A stretch of 64,000 nucleotides of DNA from Streptomyces sp. NRRL F-5122 (GCF_001507435.1 NZ_LMWH01000048.1:124001-188000); one strand, 5' to 3'. Shown: positions 26,162-36,216, counted from the stretch's first letter. Notes: generated by a model from the letters alone, not told the origin. Made by a program: numbers and translations.

Positions 26162-26224
26162 CTTGCACTCGGACGGGGCGAGTGCTAATCATTGGCGTTA
26201 GCACTCTGAAGGTGAGAGTGACAA
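26162..26224 (+). promoter_or_regulatory. groEL promoter with tandem CIRCE (HrcA) operators
   Basis: CIRCE 1 (26162-26188) is CTTGCACTC-N9-GAGTGCTAA and CIRCE 2 (26198-26224) is TTAGCACTC-N9-GAGTGACAA. The consensus is TTAGCACTC-N9-GAGTGCTAA. The middle half-sites also form a perfect inverted repeat with an N9 spacer. A promoter TTGCAC (26163-26168)-N17-TAATCA (26186-26191) lies inside CIRCE 1. HrcA repression relieved by heat is expected. About 155 nt of leader follow to the groEL ATG at 26350. Confidence 0.93.
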
Positions 26225-26319
26225 AAAGAAGGACCGGGTCGGTGAGGCCGCGGACCGGGTGGGGCAGGGAACCTCCGGCCGAGGCCGTCCGTCGCGGGCG
26301 CGGGCGCGGTCCGAAGTAA

Positions 26320-27970
<1,651 letters not shown>

Positions 27971-27972
<2 letters not shown>

Positions 27973-28046
27973 GCCTGATCCCAGGCTCGGACCCGGTCCG
28001 ATCACACCGAGGGCGGTACTCCCTGGAGACAGGGGGTGCCGCCCTC
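27971..28046 (+). terminator. Two hairpins ending the groEL transcript
   Basis: The first, GAGCCTG-ATCC-CAGGCTC (27971-27988), begins within the stop codon. The second (28009-28046) is a 16-bp stem GAGGGCGGTACTCCCT / AGGGGGTGCCGCCCTC with two G-T wobbles and loop GGAGAC. The second is the likely terminator. Confidence 0.8.
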
Positions 28047-28157
28047 TGGCGTGTCCAGGGTCACCCGGAGGTCGACCGACCGTTGGGTATGCTGGTCGAT
28101 GCATGTGCACATACCACATGGTCTCCCGATCGACCCCCTGCCGAGGAGCTCCCCCAC

Positions 28158-29282
28158 GTGACCGTCACCCCCTCCGCATCCCGCGCGGCCGGCATCCTGG
28201 CCCGCCCCGTCACGCTGAACGGCCTGAACGTTCCCAACCGGATCGTCATGGCGCCCATGACCCGCCAGTTCTCGCCGGGAGGCGTCCCGGGTGAGGACGT
28301 GGTCTCGTACTACGCGCGCCGCGCGGCCGCCGGTGTCGGGCTGATCGTCACCGAGGGCACCTACGTGGGCCACGAGTCGGCCGGTCAGAGCAGCCGCATC
28401 CCGCGGTTCCACGGTGAGGAGCAGCTGGCGGGCTGGGCCGGGGTGGCCGAGGCGGTGCATGCGGCGGGCGGCACGATCATGCCCCAGCTGTGGCACATGG
28501 GCATGGTGCGGCGGCAGGGCCAGCCGCCGTTCGCGGACGCCCCCGCCGTCGGTCCATCCGGGCTGCGCCTCGACGGGACCGAGGGCGCGGGCCGGGCGAT
28601 GACGCAGCAGGACCTGGACGACGTCATCGGCGCCTTCGCCGCCGCGGCCGCCGAGGCCGAGCGGATCGGCTTCGACGGTGTCGAACTGCACGGCGCCCAC
28701 GGCTATCTGCTCGACCAGTTCCTGTGGGCCGGCACCAACCGCCGCGCCGACGCCTACGGCGGAGACCCGGTGGCCCGTACGAAGTTCGCCGCCGAGATCG
28801 TCGCGGCCGTGCGCGAGGCGGTCTCCCCCCACTTCCCGGTCGTCTTCCGCTACTCGCAGTGGAAGCAGGAGGCCTACGACGCCCGGCTCGCGCAGACCCC
28901 ACAGGAGCTGGAGTCGATCCTGACCCCGCTGGCCGCGGCGGGTGTGGACGTCTTCCACGCCTCCACCCGCCGGTACTGGCTGCCGGAGTTCGAGGGCTCC
29001 GACCTCAACCTCGCCGGATGGACCAAGAAGCTGACGGGCAAGCAGGTCATCACCGTCGGCTCGGTCGGCCTCGACGGCGACTTCCTCAGGGGCTTCCAGG
29101 GCGAGGGTGCTCCGGTCAAGGGGATCGACAACCTCCTGGACCGCCTCGAGCGCGACGAGTTCGATCTGGTGGCCGTCGGCCGCGCACTGCTCCAGGACCC
29201 CGAGTGGGCGGCCAAGGTCCTGACCGACCGCTTCGACGAGGTGAAGCCCTACGACGCGGCGGCGCTGAAGACGCTGAGCTGA
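28158..29282 (+). CDS. Old-yellow-enzyme-type NADH:flavin oxidoreductase
   Basis: 374 residues from GTG 28158, with GAGGAG upstream. The FMN TIM-barrel signatures are LNVPNRIVMAPMTRQFSPGGVP, IMPQLWHMGMVRR, FDGVELHGAHGYLLDQFLW with N in WAGTNRRADAYGG, and VAVGRALLQDPEW. It should reduce activated alkenes such as enones or nitro compounds using NAD(P)H. A palindrome ATGTGCACAT at about 28103 lies in its 5' region and may bind a regulator. A candidate -10 TATGCT is at 28088. Confidence 0.88.
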   Translation: MTVTPSASRAAGILARPVTLNGLNVPNRIVMAPMTRQFSPGGVPGEDVVSYYARRAAAGVGLIVTEGTYVGHESAGQSSRIPRFHGEEQLAGWAGVAEAVHAAGGTIMPQLWHMGMVRRQGQPPFADAPAVGPSGLRLDGTEGAGRAMTQQDLDDVIGAFAAAAAEAERIGFDGVELHGAHGYLLDQFLWAGTNRRADAYGGDPVARTKFAAEIVAAVREAVSPHFPVVFRYSQWKQEAYDARLAQTPQELESILTPLAAAGVDVFHASTRRYWLPEFEGSDLNLAGWTKKLTGKQVITVGSVGLDGDFLRGFQGEGAPVKGIDNLLDRLERDEFDLVAVGRALLQDPEWAAKVLTDRFDEVKPYDAAALKTLS

Positions 29283-29381
29283 GAGGGCACCCGACGGGAC
29301 CGGCGCGGCGCTCGCGAAGGGGAGCGCCGCCCGCCGTCCTGCAGACACCTCCGGACTCCTGGCGGCCGTCCGCAATTTAAC

Positions 29382-29426
29382 TTGCTTAAGTCAATCAAAC
29401 GGGACTAAGGTTGCCTGAGTCAAGCA
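29382..29426 (+). promoter_or_regulatory. MFS-transporter promoter with two direct-repeat operators
   Basis: Two similar 16-mers, TTGCTTAAGTCAATCA (29382-29397) and TTGCCTGAGTCAAGCA (29411-29426), match at 13 of 16 positions and start 29 bp apart. A promoter TTGCTT (29382-29387)-N18-TAAGGT (29406-29411) fits between them: repeat 1 covers the -35, repeat 2 the start of transcription. The shape (TTGnnTnAGnCAA) is like a MarR/TetR operator. No regulator gene is adjacent. Confidence 0.65.
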
Positions 29427-29454
29427 CACCTGCACTCCCACGGAGGCTCCTGCC

Positions 29455-30948
29455 ATGCCCGACGCACCCGCCCGGCCCGCCGGGGACGGAACGACCGTGG
29501 CGCCGAGATCGAACGCCCTGGTAGCGGTGCTCGCCTTCGGTGGCATCGTGGTCTCGCTGATGCAGACCCTGGTGATCCCGATCGTCCCGGAGCTGCCGAA
29601 GCTCCTGCACGCCTCGCCGGCGAACGCCGCCTGGGCCGTCACGGCCACCCTTCTCGCCGCCGCCGTGGCCACCCCGGTGATGGGCCGGCTCGGCGACATG
29701 TACGGCAAGCGCCGCATGCTGCTGGTCGGCCTGTCCATGCTGGTGATCGGCTCGGTCGCGGTCGGCCTCAGCGACGCCCTGGCGCCGGTGATCGTGGGAC
29801 GCGTCCTGCAGGGCATGGCCGCCGGTGTGATCCCGCTCGGCATCAGCATCATGCGCGACGAGCTGCCCGCCGAGCGGCTGGGCTCGGCGACCGCGATGAT
29901 GAGCGCCTCGCTCGGTGTCGGCGGCGCCCTCGGTCTGCCCGCCGCCGCGGTCATCGCCGAGAACTTCGACTGGCACATGCTGTTCTGGACCTCGGCCGTG
30001 CTCGGCGCCGTCGCCGCCGTCCTCGTCCTGGTGTTCGTGCCCGAGTCGGAGGTGCGCACGGGCGGACGGTTCGACGTGCTCGGCGCCCTCGGCATGGCGG
30101 CCGGTCTGGTGTGCCTGCTGCTGGCGATCTCCAAGGGCGCCGACTGGGGCTGGGGCAGCGGCACCACCCTCGGCCTGTTCGTGGCCGCCGTCGTGATCCT
30201 GCTGGTGTGGGGCGTCTTCGAACTGCGCGTGCGGGAGCCGCTGGTGGACCTGCGCACCACCGCCCGCCGTCAGGTGCTGGTCACCAACCTCGCCTCGGTG
30301 GCGCTCGGCTTCGGGATGTTCGCGATGTCCCTCGTCCTGCCGCAGCTGCTGCAGCTGCCCGCCGCCACCGGCTACGGCCTCGGCAAGTCACTGCTGACGG
30401 CCGGCCTGGTCATGGCTCCGTCCGGTCTGGTGATGATGGCGACCGCACCGGTCTCCGCCGCCGTCTCGCGCGCCAGGGGCCCGAAGGTGACCTTGATGAT
30501 CGGCGCGCTGATCGTGGCCGCCGGCTACGGCATCAACATCGTGCTGATGGACCAGGTCTGGCACCTCGTGCTCGTCTCCTGCGTCATCGGCTGCGGCATC
30601 GGCTTCACGTACGGCGCGATGCCCGCGCTCATCATGGGCGCCGTCCCCGCGTCGGAGACCGGGGCCGCCAACAGCCTCAACACCCTGATGCGGTCCATCG
30701 GCACATCGACCGCGAGCGCGGTGGCCGGCGTCATCCTGGCCAACATGACCACGACCCTCGGTCCCGCCACCCTGCCCTCGGAGAGCGGCTTCAAGACCGT
30801 CCTGGCCATCGGTGCCGGCGCCGCGCTCCTCGCCTTCGTGGTGGCGTCCTTCATCCCGCGCCGCACCCCGTCGGCCGAGCAGGGCTCGCCCGCCGAGGGG
30901 GCGGGCGAGCACGAGCCTGCGGGCAAGGTCTCCGGGGCCAAGGCGTAA
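29455..30948 (+). CDS. MFS drug/H+ antiporter, DHA2-type (14 TM)
   Basis: 497 residues, a length typical of 14-helix exporters. Conserved motif A is MGRLGDMYGKRRMLLVGL and motif C-like GSATAMMSASLGVGGALGLPAAAVIAENFDWH follows. It likely exports toxic amphipathic compounds. The two upstream operator-like repeats suggest tight, probably inducible control by an unlinked regulator. It converges with murQ across a large hairpin. Confidence 0.88.
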   Translation: MPDAPARPAGDGTTVAPRSNALVAVLAFGGIVVSLMQTLVIPIVPELPKLLHASPANAAWAVTATLLAAAVATPVMGRLGDMYGKRRMLLVGLSMLVIGSVAVGLSDALAPVIVGRVLQGMAAGVIPLGISIMRDELPAERLGSATAMMSASLGVGGALGLPAAAVIAENFDWHMLFWTSAVLGAVAAVLVLVFVPESEVRTGGRFDVLGALGMAAGLVCLLLAISKGADWGWGSGTTLGLFVAAVVILLVWGVFELRVREPLVDLRTTARRQVLVTNLASVALGFGMFAMSLVLPQLLQLPAATGYGLGKSLLTAGLVMAPSGLVMMATAPVSAAVSRARGPKVTLMIGALIVAAGYGINIVLMDQVWHLVLVSCVIGCGIGFTYGAMPALIMGAVPASETGAANSLNTLMRSIGTSTASAVAGVILANMTTTLGPATLPSESGFKTVLAIGAGAALLAFVVASFIPRRTPSAEQGSPAEGAGEHEPAGKVSGAKA

Positions 30949-30962
30949 CCCCGGCTCGCGTG

Positions 30963-31008
30963 GTGCGCGGCGCGCGGTCCCGCTTCGACGGGATCGGCCG
31001 CCGCGCAC
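30963..31008. terminator. Bidirectional hairpin between MFS gene and murQ
   Basis: Outer stem GTGCGCGGC / GCCGCGCAC encloses an inner stem TCCCG / CGGGA. Position between convergent genes supports bidirectional termination. Confidence 0.6.
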
Positions 31009-31039
31009 TGCGTACGGCCGGGGCAGTAGCCGCCCCGGG

Positions 31040-31975
31040 TCAGCCCGCCGCCTTCTCCAGCGCCGCGCGCAGGTACCCGCCGCTCTCCGCGAGCAACCGT
31101 GCCGCCGACGGTCCGTCCACGCCCCCGAGGATCGTCAGGATGGCGTTCTTCACCTCGCCGTCCGTGGCCGCCAGGGCGCGATCGATCTCCTCGTCGGCCG
31201 CTCCCGTCGCCAGCGCCACGATGCGGTGGGAACGGGCGCGGAGCTTGGCGTTGGAGGCGCGGACGTCGACCATCAGGTTCCCGTAGGTCTTGCCCAGACG
31301 GATCATCGTGATCGTGGAGATCATGTTGAGGGCCAGCTTCTGCGCCGTGCCGGCCTTCAGCCGCGTGGAGCCGGTCAGCAGCTCGGGGCCGGCCACGATC
31401 TCGATGCCGTGGTCGGCGGCGGCCGCGAGGGGGCTGTCCGCGTTGCACGACAGGCCGACGGTGAGCGCGCCGCGCGCCCGGGCGTGCTCCACCGCGCCGA
31501 CGGCGTACGGAGTGCGGCCCGAGGCCGAGATGCCGACCACCGTGTCGCGGTCCGTCAGCGCCAGCGCGTCGAGGTCCCGCGCCGCCAGTTCCCTGGAGTC
31601 CTCCGCACCCTCGACCGAGGTCACCATCGCGCCGGGGCCACCCGCGATCAGGCCCACCACCTGTGACGGGTCCGTGTTGAAGGTCGGCGGGCACTCGGAG
31701 GCGTCGAGGATGCCCAGCCGGCCGGCGGTGCCCGCGCCCGCGTAGACGAGCCGGCCGCCCCGGGCCATCCGCTCGGCGATGCTGTCGATCGCGGCGGCGA
31801 TCTGCGGCAGCCGTGCGGCGACGGCACCCGGCACGGTCGCGTCCTCACCGTTCATGATCTTCGCGATCTCCAGCGTCGGCAGCTGGTCGATCTCGGCCAG
31901 CTCGGACCGGAACGCCTCGGTGGTCAGCGTCTCCAGCTCTGCTCGAAGACCATGGGGATGGGGCGAGGTGGTCAT
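31040..31975 (-). CDS. murQ: N-acetylmuramic acid 6-phosphate etherase
   Basis: 311 residues, full length. Signatures are RLVYAGAGTAGRLGILDASECPPTF, GISASGRTPYAVGAVEHAR in the SIS fold, and TRLKAGTAQKLALNMIST. MurQ cleaves the lactyl ether of MurNAc-6-P, giving GlcNAc-6-P and lactate, so its product feeds NagA encoded at 16239. It lies 52 bp downstream of the murR-like regulator on the same strand and is likely cotranscribed. Confidence 0.95.
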   Translation of the reverse strand: MTTSPHPHGLRAELETLTTEAFRSELAEIDQLPTLEIAKIMNGEDATVPGAVAARLPQIAAAIDSIAERMARGGRLVYAGAGTAGRLGILDASECPPTFNTDPSQVVGLIAGGPGAMVTSVEGAEDSRELAARDLDALALTDRDTVVGISASGRTPYAVGAVEHARARGALTVGLSCNADSPLAAAADHGIEIVAGPELLTGSTRLKAGTAQKLALNMISTITMIRLGKTYGNLMVDVRASNAKLRARSHRIVALATGAADEEIDRALAATDGEVKNAILTILGGVDGPSAARLLAESGGYLRAALEKAAG

Positions 31976-32027
31976 GGGTGGCGGCTCTTTCCGGTGCGGC
32001 GCAGCTCTGAAAGGAAGACGGGCGGCG

Positions 32028-32930
32028 CTAGCGCTTTGTTCCGCCTCGTGGGCTGTGCCGGTGCGCCAGGGCCTCGTACGAGGCGGACAGGGCGGGTGCC
32101 GCGGTCTCGTAGGTGCGCTGTGCGATGCCGACGAACAGGCAGTCCACGACGAGGAGCTGGCTCGTGCGGGAGGACATCGCGGCCGGCCGCAGTTCGCTCT
32201 CGCGCGCCGTGGAGGTGGTGAGGATGTGGTCGGCGTACTGCGTCACGGGGCCGTCGGGGCGGCCGGTGATCGCGACGGTCGTCGCGCCGTGCTCGAAGGC
32301 GACCCGTAGCGGTTCGATGACGTCGCCGGTGGAGCCGGAGTGCGTGATCGCGATGGCCACGTCCTTGGCCCGCAGCTGCACGGCGTTGGTGACGGCGAGG
32401 TGCGGGTCGCTGTGCGCATGGGCTATGAGCCCTATCCGCAGCAGCTTCTGGACCAGGTCCTGGGCGACCAGGCCGGACGCCCCGATGCCGTACACGTCGA
32501 TGCGCCGTGCGGTGGCGAGCGCGGCGACGGCCGCGCCGAGCTGCACGGTGTCGAGGCCCGCCGCCGTGTCGGCGAGGGTCTGCTGCTCGTCGTAGGCGAG
32601 CTTGGCGACGACGTCCGCGATGGGGTCGTCGACCGCGATGTCGGCGGTGACGGCGGGGGCGCGGCCGGACTGCTGCTGGGCGGCGAGGCCCGCGAGGGCG
32701 AGCCGCAGGTCCCGGTAGCCGGGATAGCCGAGCAGGCGGGCCGTGCGCACCACGGTGGCCTCGCTCGTGCCGGTCAGCTCGGCGAGTCCGGTGACCGTGA
32801 GCGCCGCACATGCGGCCGGGTCACCGGCGACGGCCTCCGCGACGCGCTGCATGGACCGGGTCATGGAGGGCGCGAGGGTCCGCACCTTGGCCGCGAGCGC
32901 GGCGGGGGCGGGCGGAGCGTCCAGGCGCAT
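32028..32930 (-). CDS. MurR/RpiR-family transcriptional regulator
   Basis: 300 residues from ATG 32930 (MRLDAPPAPAALAAKVRTL). The N-terminal HTH is in AEAVAGDPAACAALTVTGLAELTGTSEATVVRTARLLGY and the SIS sugar-phosphate sensor follows (VYGIGASGLVAQDLVQKLLRIG, IAITHSGSTGDVIEPL). An in-frame ATG at 32987 is not used here because it would lie inside the promoter spacer (TTGACC-N18-TATCTT). It probably regulates murQ in response to MurNAc-6-P. Confidence 0.85.
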   Translation of the reverse strand: MRLDAPPAPAALAAKVRTLAPSMTRSMQRVAEAVAGDPAACAALTVTGLAELTGTSEATVVRTARLLGYPGYRDLRLALAGLAAQQQSGRAPAVTADIAVDDPIADVVAKLAYDEQQTLADTAAGLDTVQLGAAVAALATARRIDVYGIGASGLVAQDLVQKLLRIGLIAHAHSDPHLAVTNAVQLRAKDVAIAITHSGSTGDVIEPLRVAFEHGATTVAITGRPDGPVTQYADHILTTSTARESELRPAAMSSRTSQLLVVDCLFVGIAQRTYETAAPALSASYEALAHRHSPRGGTKR

Positions 32931-32939
32931 CGACCCCGC

Positions 32940-33003
32940 GAAAATTTCCTTCACATCCTGGGTCACACCGTGAAAGATATTTTCCATTCGGAGGCCCGGT
33001 CAA
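32940..33003 (-). promoter_or_regulatory. murR promoter and paired inverted repeat
   Basis: On the minus strand, -35 TTGACC (33003-32998) and -10 TATCTT (32979-32974) are 18 bp apart. Two 15-bp arms, GAAAATTTCCTTCAC (32940-32954) and GTGAAAGATATTTTC (32970-32984), are inverted copies with 13 of 15 matches; one covers the -10 and the other the leader. They are a plausible MurR/RpiR operator. Confidence 0.65.
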
Positions 33004-33022
33004 GAGTGCGCACAATAGGGGC

Positions 33023-33406
33023 ATGGATCCCATCAGTCCCCTGGAGCAGACGCTGCACGCCGCACGCGCCCTCGTGCTGGCCGACCTGGTCGCGGGGGAG
33101 GTCGCCGAGGCGGACGTCGTCTCACTGGTCGAGGACTCCGTCACCCAGCGGCGCTGGTGGGTCGAGCAGTGGCCCGACGGCGCGGGCTACGTGGCGGGAC
33201 TGGTGGCGCAGGACGTCCAGGACGCCCTGCTGGAGCGGTACGGACGCTGGCCGCTGTGCCCCGTCTGCGGCTCCGGTGACCCGCACGCACTGGACGTCGA
33301 GCCTGAGCTCGGGCCGGACCCGCACTGGGTGTGTCACAAGGCCGGCGTGAAGGTCGCCGCGGTGGGGGCGCTCGGGCGGGCCACGGGCGGGACGCCGTCC
33401 TCGTGA
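33023..33406 (+). CDS. Conserved hypothetical protein with C-x2-C zinc-knuckle-like motif
   Basis: 127 residues from ATG 33023. An N-terminal helical region (LEQTLHAARALVLADLVAGEVAEADVVSLVEDSV) precedes a C-terminal part with LCPVCGSGDPHALDVEPELGPDPHWVCHKAG, where CPxC and a later Cys/His could bind zinc. I do not recognise the family. Its stop overlaps the next start as GTGA, so the two are translationally coupled. It is divergent from murR. Confidence 0.7.
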   Translation: MDPISPLEQTLHAARALVLADLVAGEVAEADVVSLVEDSVTQRRWWVEQWPDGAGYVAGLVAQDVQDALLERYGRWPLCPVCGSGDPHALDVEPELGPDPHWVCHKAGVKVAAVGALGRATGGTPSS

Positions 33407-33723
33407 CGATCTACATCGACCCGCCGTCCTGGCCCGGCCACGGCCGTATGTGGTCGCATCTGATCAGCGACGTCTCCTACGACGAACTGCACGCCTTCGC
33501 CGCGGGGCTGGACGTGCCGCGCCGCGCCTTCGAACGCGACCACTACGACCTGCCCTCGAACCGGTACGCCGACGCGGTCCTGGCCGGGGCGGTGGAGGTC
33601 GCCAGCCGTGAGGTGGTGCGGCTGCTGCACGCCTCCGGACTGCGCCGACGCAAGCAGCCGCCCCTCGGGGTCAGCGCCTCAGCGTGTAGGCGTACATCCC
33701 CCGCTCCTCGCCCACCCGGGTGA
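33403..33723 (+). CDS. DUF4031-domain protein
   Basis: 106 residues from GTG 33403. The start TIYIDPPSWPGHGRMWSHLISDVSYDELHAFAAGLDVPRRAFERDHYDLP is the DUF4031 signature, a small protein of unknown function in actinobacteria. The last 18 codons are low quality and overlap the 3' end of the convergent gene by 53 bp; the conserved domain ends near SGLRRRK. Confidence 0.8.
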   Translation: MTIYIDPPSWPGHGRMWSHLISDVSYDELHAFAAGLDVPRRAFERDHYDLPSNRYADAVLAGAVEVASREVVRLLHASGLRRRKQPPLGVSASACRRTSPAPRPPG

Positions 33724-34738
33724 ATCCGGACCGGGTGACCACGCCCTGCGAGGGGATGTTCGTCCTTTCGACGTTCGCGACGAGTTCCGTCACGCCGTCC
33801 CCGGCCAGCGCCCGGGCGGCGAGTGCGCGCAGCGCCTCGGTCGCGTAGCCGTTGCCCCGGGCGCCCTCCACCAGGTCGTATCCGACCTCCACGCGTCCGT
33901 CCTCGTCGGGGGCGCCGTGGAAGCCCATGCCCCCGACCGCCCTGCCGTCCTCGGACCGCACCAGGACGAAGACGCCCCACTCCGGCCGCAGCACGCCCGC
34001 CTCGTAGGCCTTCACGAGCATCCCGGCGGCTTCGCGGGTGCCCTCGTAGGGGCCGCCCCCGATCCAGTCGAAGCCGCCTGTGCCGCCCATGCGCAGATCG
34101 ACGGCGGCGGCCGGAGTGACGCCGTGGAGAGTGAGCCGTTCGGTGGGTATCACCGGGTTGTTGCTCCAGTGCCACCGGGACACCGGGGCACGCCCCGGCA
34201 GATCGCCGCGGCCCGTGGCCCACAGCAGGGTGTGCCACGGGTCGGGGCCGGGTCGCACATGGGGGAAGATCCGGGTCAGGACGTCCTCGCACAGCTCGGC
34301 AGACGGCTCGTACGCGAGGCCGAGGCCCGTCGCCATGTCGTGAGTGTGCAGCAGGACCTCGGCGACGCCCATCGCCGCGAACCCCTCGCGGTCCGCGCTG
34401 CGGAAGGGGTACGGGTGGAAGGCGCGCACCTCGCGGGGCGTGGTGGCGACGGCGGCGGCGAGCAGCGCCCCCGCCGTCTCGATCACGTGCAGGGCTCCCT
34501 CGTTGCCGGCGCCGTCCTCGAGAGTGATTTCGAAGGGGACGTACGCGTCCTGGGCGCGTCCGGTCAATTGCCCGGCATAGGCGATGAGATCGCCCGCCAC
34601 ATGCTCGGCCGTGCGGCGGCAGCTCCACTCCAGGCGCCCCGCTCCGACCTCGCTCCAGTCCTGGTCCACGCCCCTGCGCAGCGCCTGAACGGCACCCGCG
34701 ACCGCTTCCCTCACCCGTTCCCCGCCCATGCTCCGCAT
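33671..34738 (-). CDS. DinB/maleylpyruvate-isomerase-like domain fused to GNAT acetyltransferase
   Basis: 355 residues from ATG 34738. The N-terminal half (1-190) is a DinB/MDMPI-like four-helix bundle with a possible metal site (SCRRTAEHVAGDLIAYAGQL, LLHTHDMATGLGL). The C-terminal half (about 195-355) is a RimJ-type GNAT (GFHGAPDEDGRVEVGYDLVEGARGNGYATEALRALAARAL). Both may act on the same thiol- or amine-linked small molecule; substrate unknown. TATCCT ends 7 nt before the start codon. Confidence 0.8.
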   Translation of the reverse strand: MRSMGGERVREAVAGAVQALRRGVDQDWSEVGAGRLEWSCRRTAEHVAGDLIAYAGQLTGRAQDAYVPFEITLEDGAGNEGALHVIETAGALLAAAVATTPREVRAFHPYPFRSADREGFAAMGVAEVLLHTHDMATGLGLAYEPSAELCEDVLTRIFPHVRPGPDPWHTLLWATGRGDLPGRAPVSRWHWSNNPVIPTERLTLHGVTPAAAVDLRMGGTGGFDWIGGGPYEGTREAAGMLVKAYEAGVLRPEWGVFVLVRSEDGRAVGGMGFHGAPDEDGRVEVGYDLVEGARGNGYATEALRALAARALAGDGVTELVANVERTNIPSQGVVTRSGFTRVGEERGMYAYTLRR

Positions 34739-34847
34739 GCGGGCGAGGATAGGCCGGTGGGTGCATCCCTCCCCACCGGATTTCGCGGCGGCCCGGGCCC
34801 GGGCCGGTGGCGCGAACGGCGCGGCCCGGACGTGCGACGGACCCGGA

Positions 34848-35492
34848 TCAGGCGCCGAGGAGTTCCAGTTCGGCCCCGATGTTCCAGCGGGCCGTCGCCT
34901 CCCACTCCCGCTGCCCGTAGGGCGTGCGGAACAGCCGGGGCAGATCCAGGAGCCCGCGCAGTACGGCCGCCCGGCCTTCGCGGAACGCCTCGTCGGGGAC
35001 GAAGCCGTACTCCTGACGGACCGCGGCCGTGTACGCGGCGTACTCGTGCGGGGCCGCCGCCAGGATCGCCAGGTCCGCGTCGCACAGCACGGCGCCGTTG
35101 GCGTCGCCCGGCTCCGTGGAGTGGCCGACGGTCAGACGCACCAGACGGGCGACCTCGGCCGTCGTGCGCTGCCCCACCCCCGCCTCGGGCAGGGCCCGCT
35201 CGGCCAGGCGAGCGGAGCGCTCCTCGTTCGTCGAGCGATCGGGCAGGTAGACCGCGTCGTGGAACCAGGCCGCGAGCCGCACCGCGTCCGGATCGTCCGC
35301 GTACTCCTCGAGGACGTCGACGTGGTCGAGGACCGCTCTCAGATGCTCCGTCGTGTGGTAGCGCCGCTGGGGCTCCGACCAGCGGCGCAGCAGGTCGTCG
35401 GCGTAGAGGCGGGGATCGGGGTGGCCGCCGCCCTCCCGGGCCGCGAGCAGGGTGCGCTGCCAGCGGGAGCGCAACGCGTCGAGGTCGGTCAT
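34848..35492 (-). CDS. HD-domain metal-dependent phosphohydrolase-like protein
   Basis: 214 residues from ATG 35492. The metal ligands appear as RRYHTTEHLRAVLDH and LAAWFHDAVY (HD pair), with a later D in LCDADLAILAA. This matches predicted HD-superfamily hydrolases of about 200 residues found widely in actinobacteria. Substrate unknown. GAGAAT lies 6 nt before the ATG. Divergent from the next gene with 46 bp between starts. Confidence 0.82.
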   Translation of the reverse strand: MTDLDALRSRWQRTLLAAREGGGHPDPRLYADDLLRRWSEPQRRYHTTEHLRAVLDHVDVLEEYADDPDAVRLAAWFHDAVYLPDRSTNEERSARLAERALPEAGVGQRTTAEVARLVRLTVGHSTEPGDANGAVLCDADLAILAAAPHEYAAYTAAVRQEYGFVPDEAFREGRAAVLRGLLDLPRLFRTPYGQREWEATARWNIGAELELLGA

Positions 35493-35538
35493 GCGCGCAT
35501 TCTCCCGTGCCGGCGGGTCGGCCCCTAGCGTGGCTCCC

Positions 35539-36216
35539 ATGACGACTGCAGACCTGCACGACGACGTACGGGACCCCGAACTGCCCGGGCGGCTGCTGGC
35601 CGTCGAGCGCGACGCCCTGATCCCGTTGCTGCGGGGCCGTCCCGACGCGGACTTCGCGCTGCCTGCCGCCGCATGTCCGGGCTGGTCCGTGCGGCATGTG
35701 CTCGCGCACTGCTCGGCGGCTCTGATGCGCGTGGTGGAGAACCGCTTCGAGAAGGACGTGTTCAGCCCCGAGGCGAACGAGCGGGACATCGCCGAACGTG
35801 CCGGGTGGACCAATGCCCGGGTCGTGGACGAACTGGAGCACGGGATGACCGAGGCGGGGGCGGCGATCGCCGTGGCGGGCGGCCCGCTCGACATGATCGC
35901 GCTCGGTGAGTGGGTGCATGCCGGGGACGTCCGGGACGCGTTCGGGGAGCCGGGAGCGTACGGAGGCGACGGACTGCCCGACGCGCTGACGCTGCTGGCC
36001 CGTGTCTGCCGCGAGCGCAAGCACGTTCCGCTGCACGCGGACCTGGACGACGTCGACGAGCCTCTGCGCCTCGGCGACAGGAACGGCGAGCGGCCGCCGG
36101 CCCGGTTCCTCGGCGGCTCCGCCACGCTCGTGCGGCTCTACTCGGGCCGTCCGTCGACGGGAGCGTCGTACGAGCTGGTGGGGGTGTCGGAGAAGGAGCT
36201 GAACCTCTTCCGCTGA
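35539..36216 (+). CDS. Maleylpyruvate isomerase-family (DinB-like) protein
   Basis: 225 residues from ATG 35539. The MDMPI N-terminal bundle carries CPGWSVRHVLAHCSAALMRVVE and LGEWVHAGDVRDAF, where His/Asp residues usually bind zinc in mycothiol-dependent enzymes. The C-terminal domain resembles the second MDMPI domain (GGSATLVRLYSGRP). It may act in mycothiol-dependent metabolism. TAGCGT ends 7 nt before the ATG. Confidence 0.8.
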   Translation: MTTADLHDDVRDPELPGRLLAVERDALIPLLRGRPDADFALPAAACPGWSVRHVLAHCSAALMRVVENRFEKDVFSPEANERDIAERAGWTNARVVDELEHGMTEAGAAIAVAGGPLDMIALGEWVHAGDVRDAFGEPGAYGGDGLPDALTLLARVCRERKHVPLHADLDDVDEPLRLGDRNGERPPARFLGGSATLVRLYSGRPSTGASYELVGVSEKELNLFR

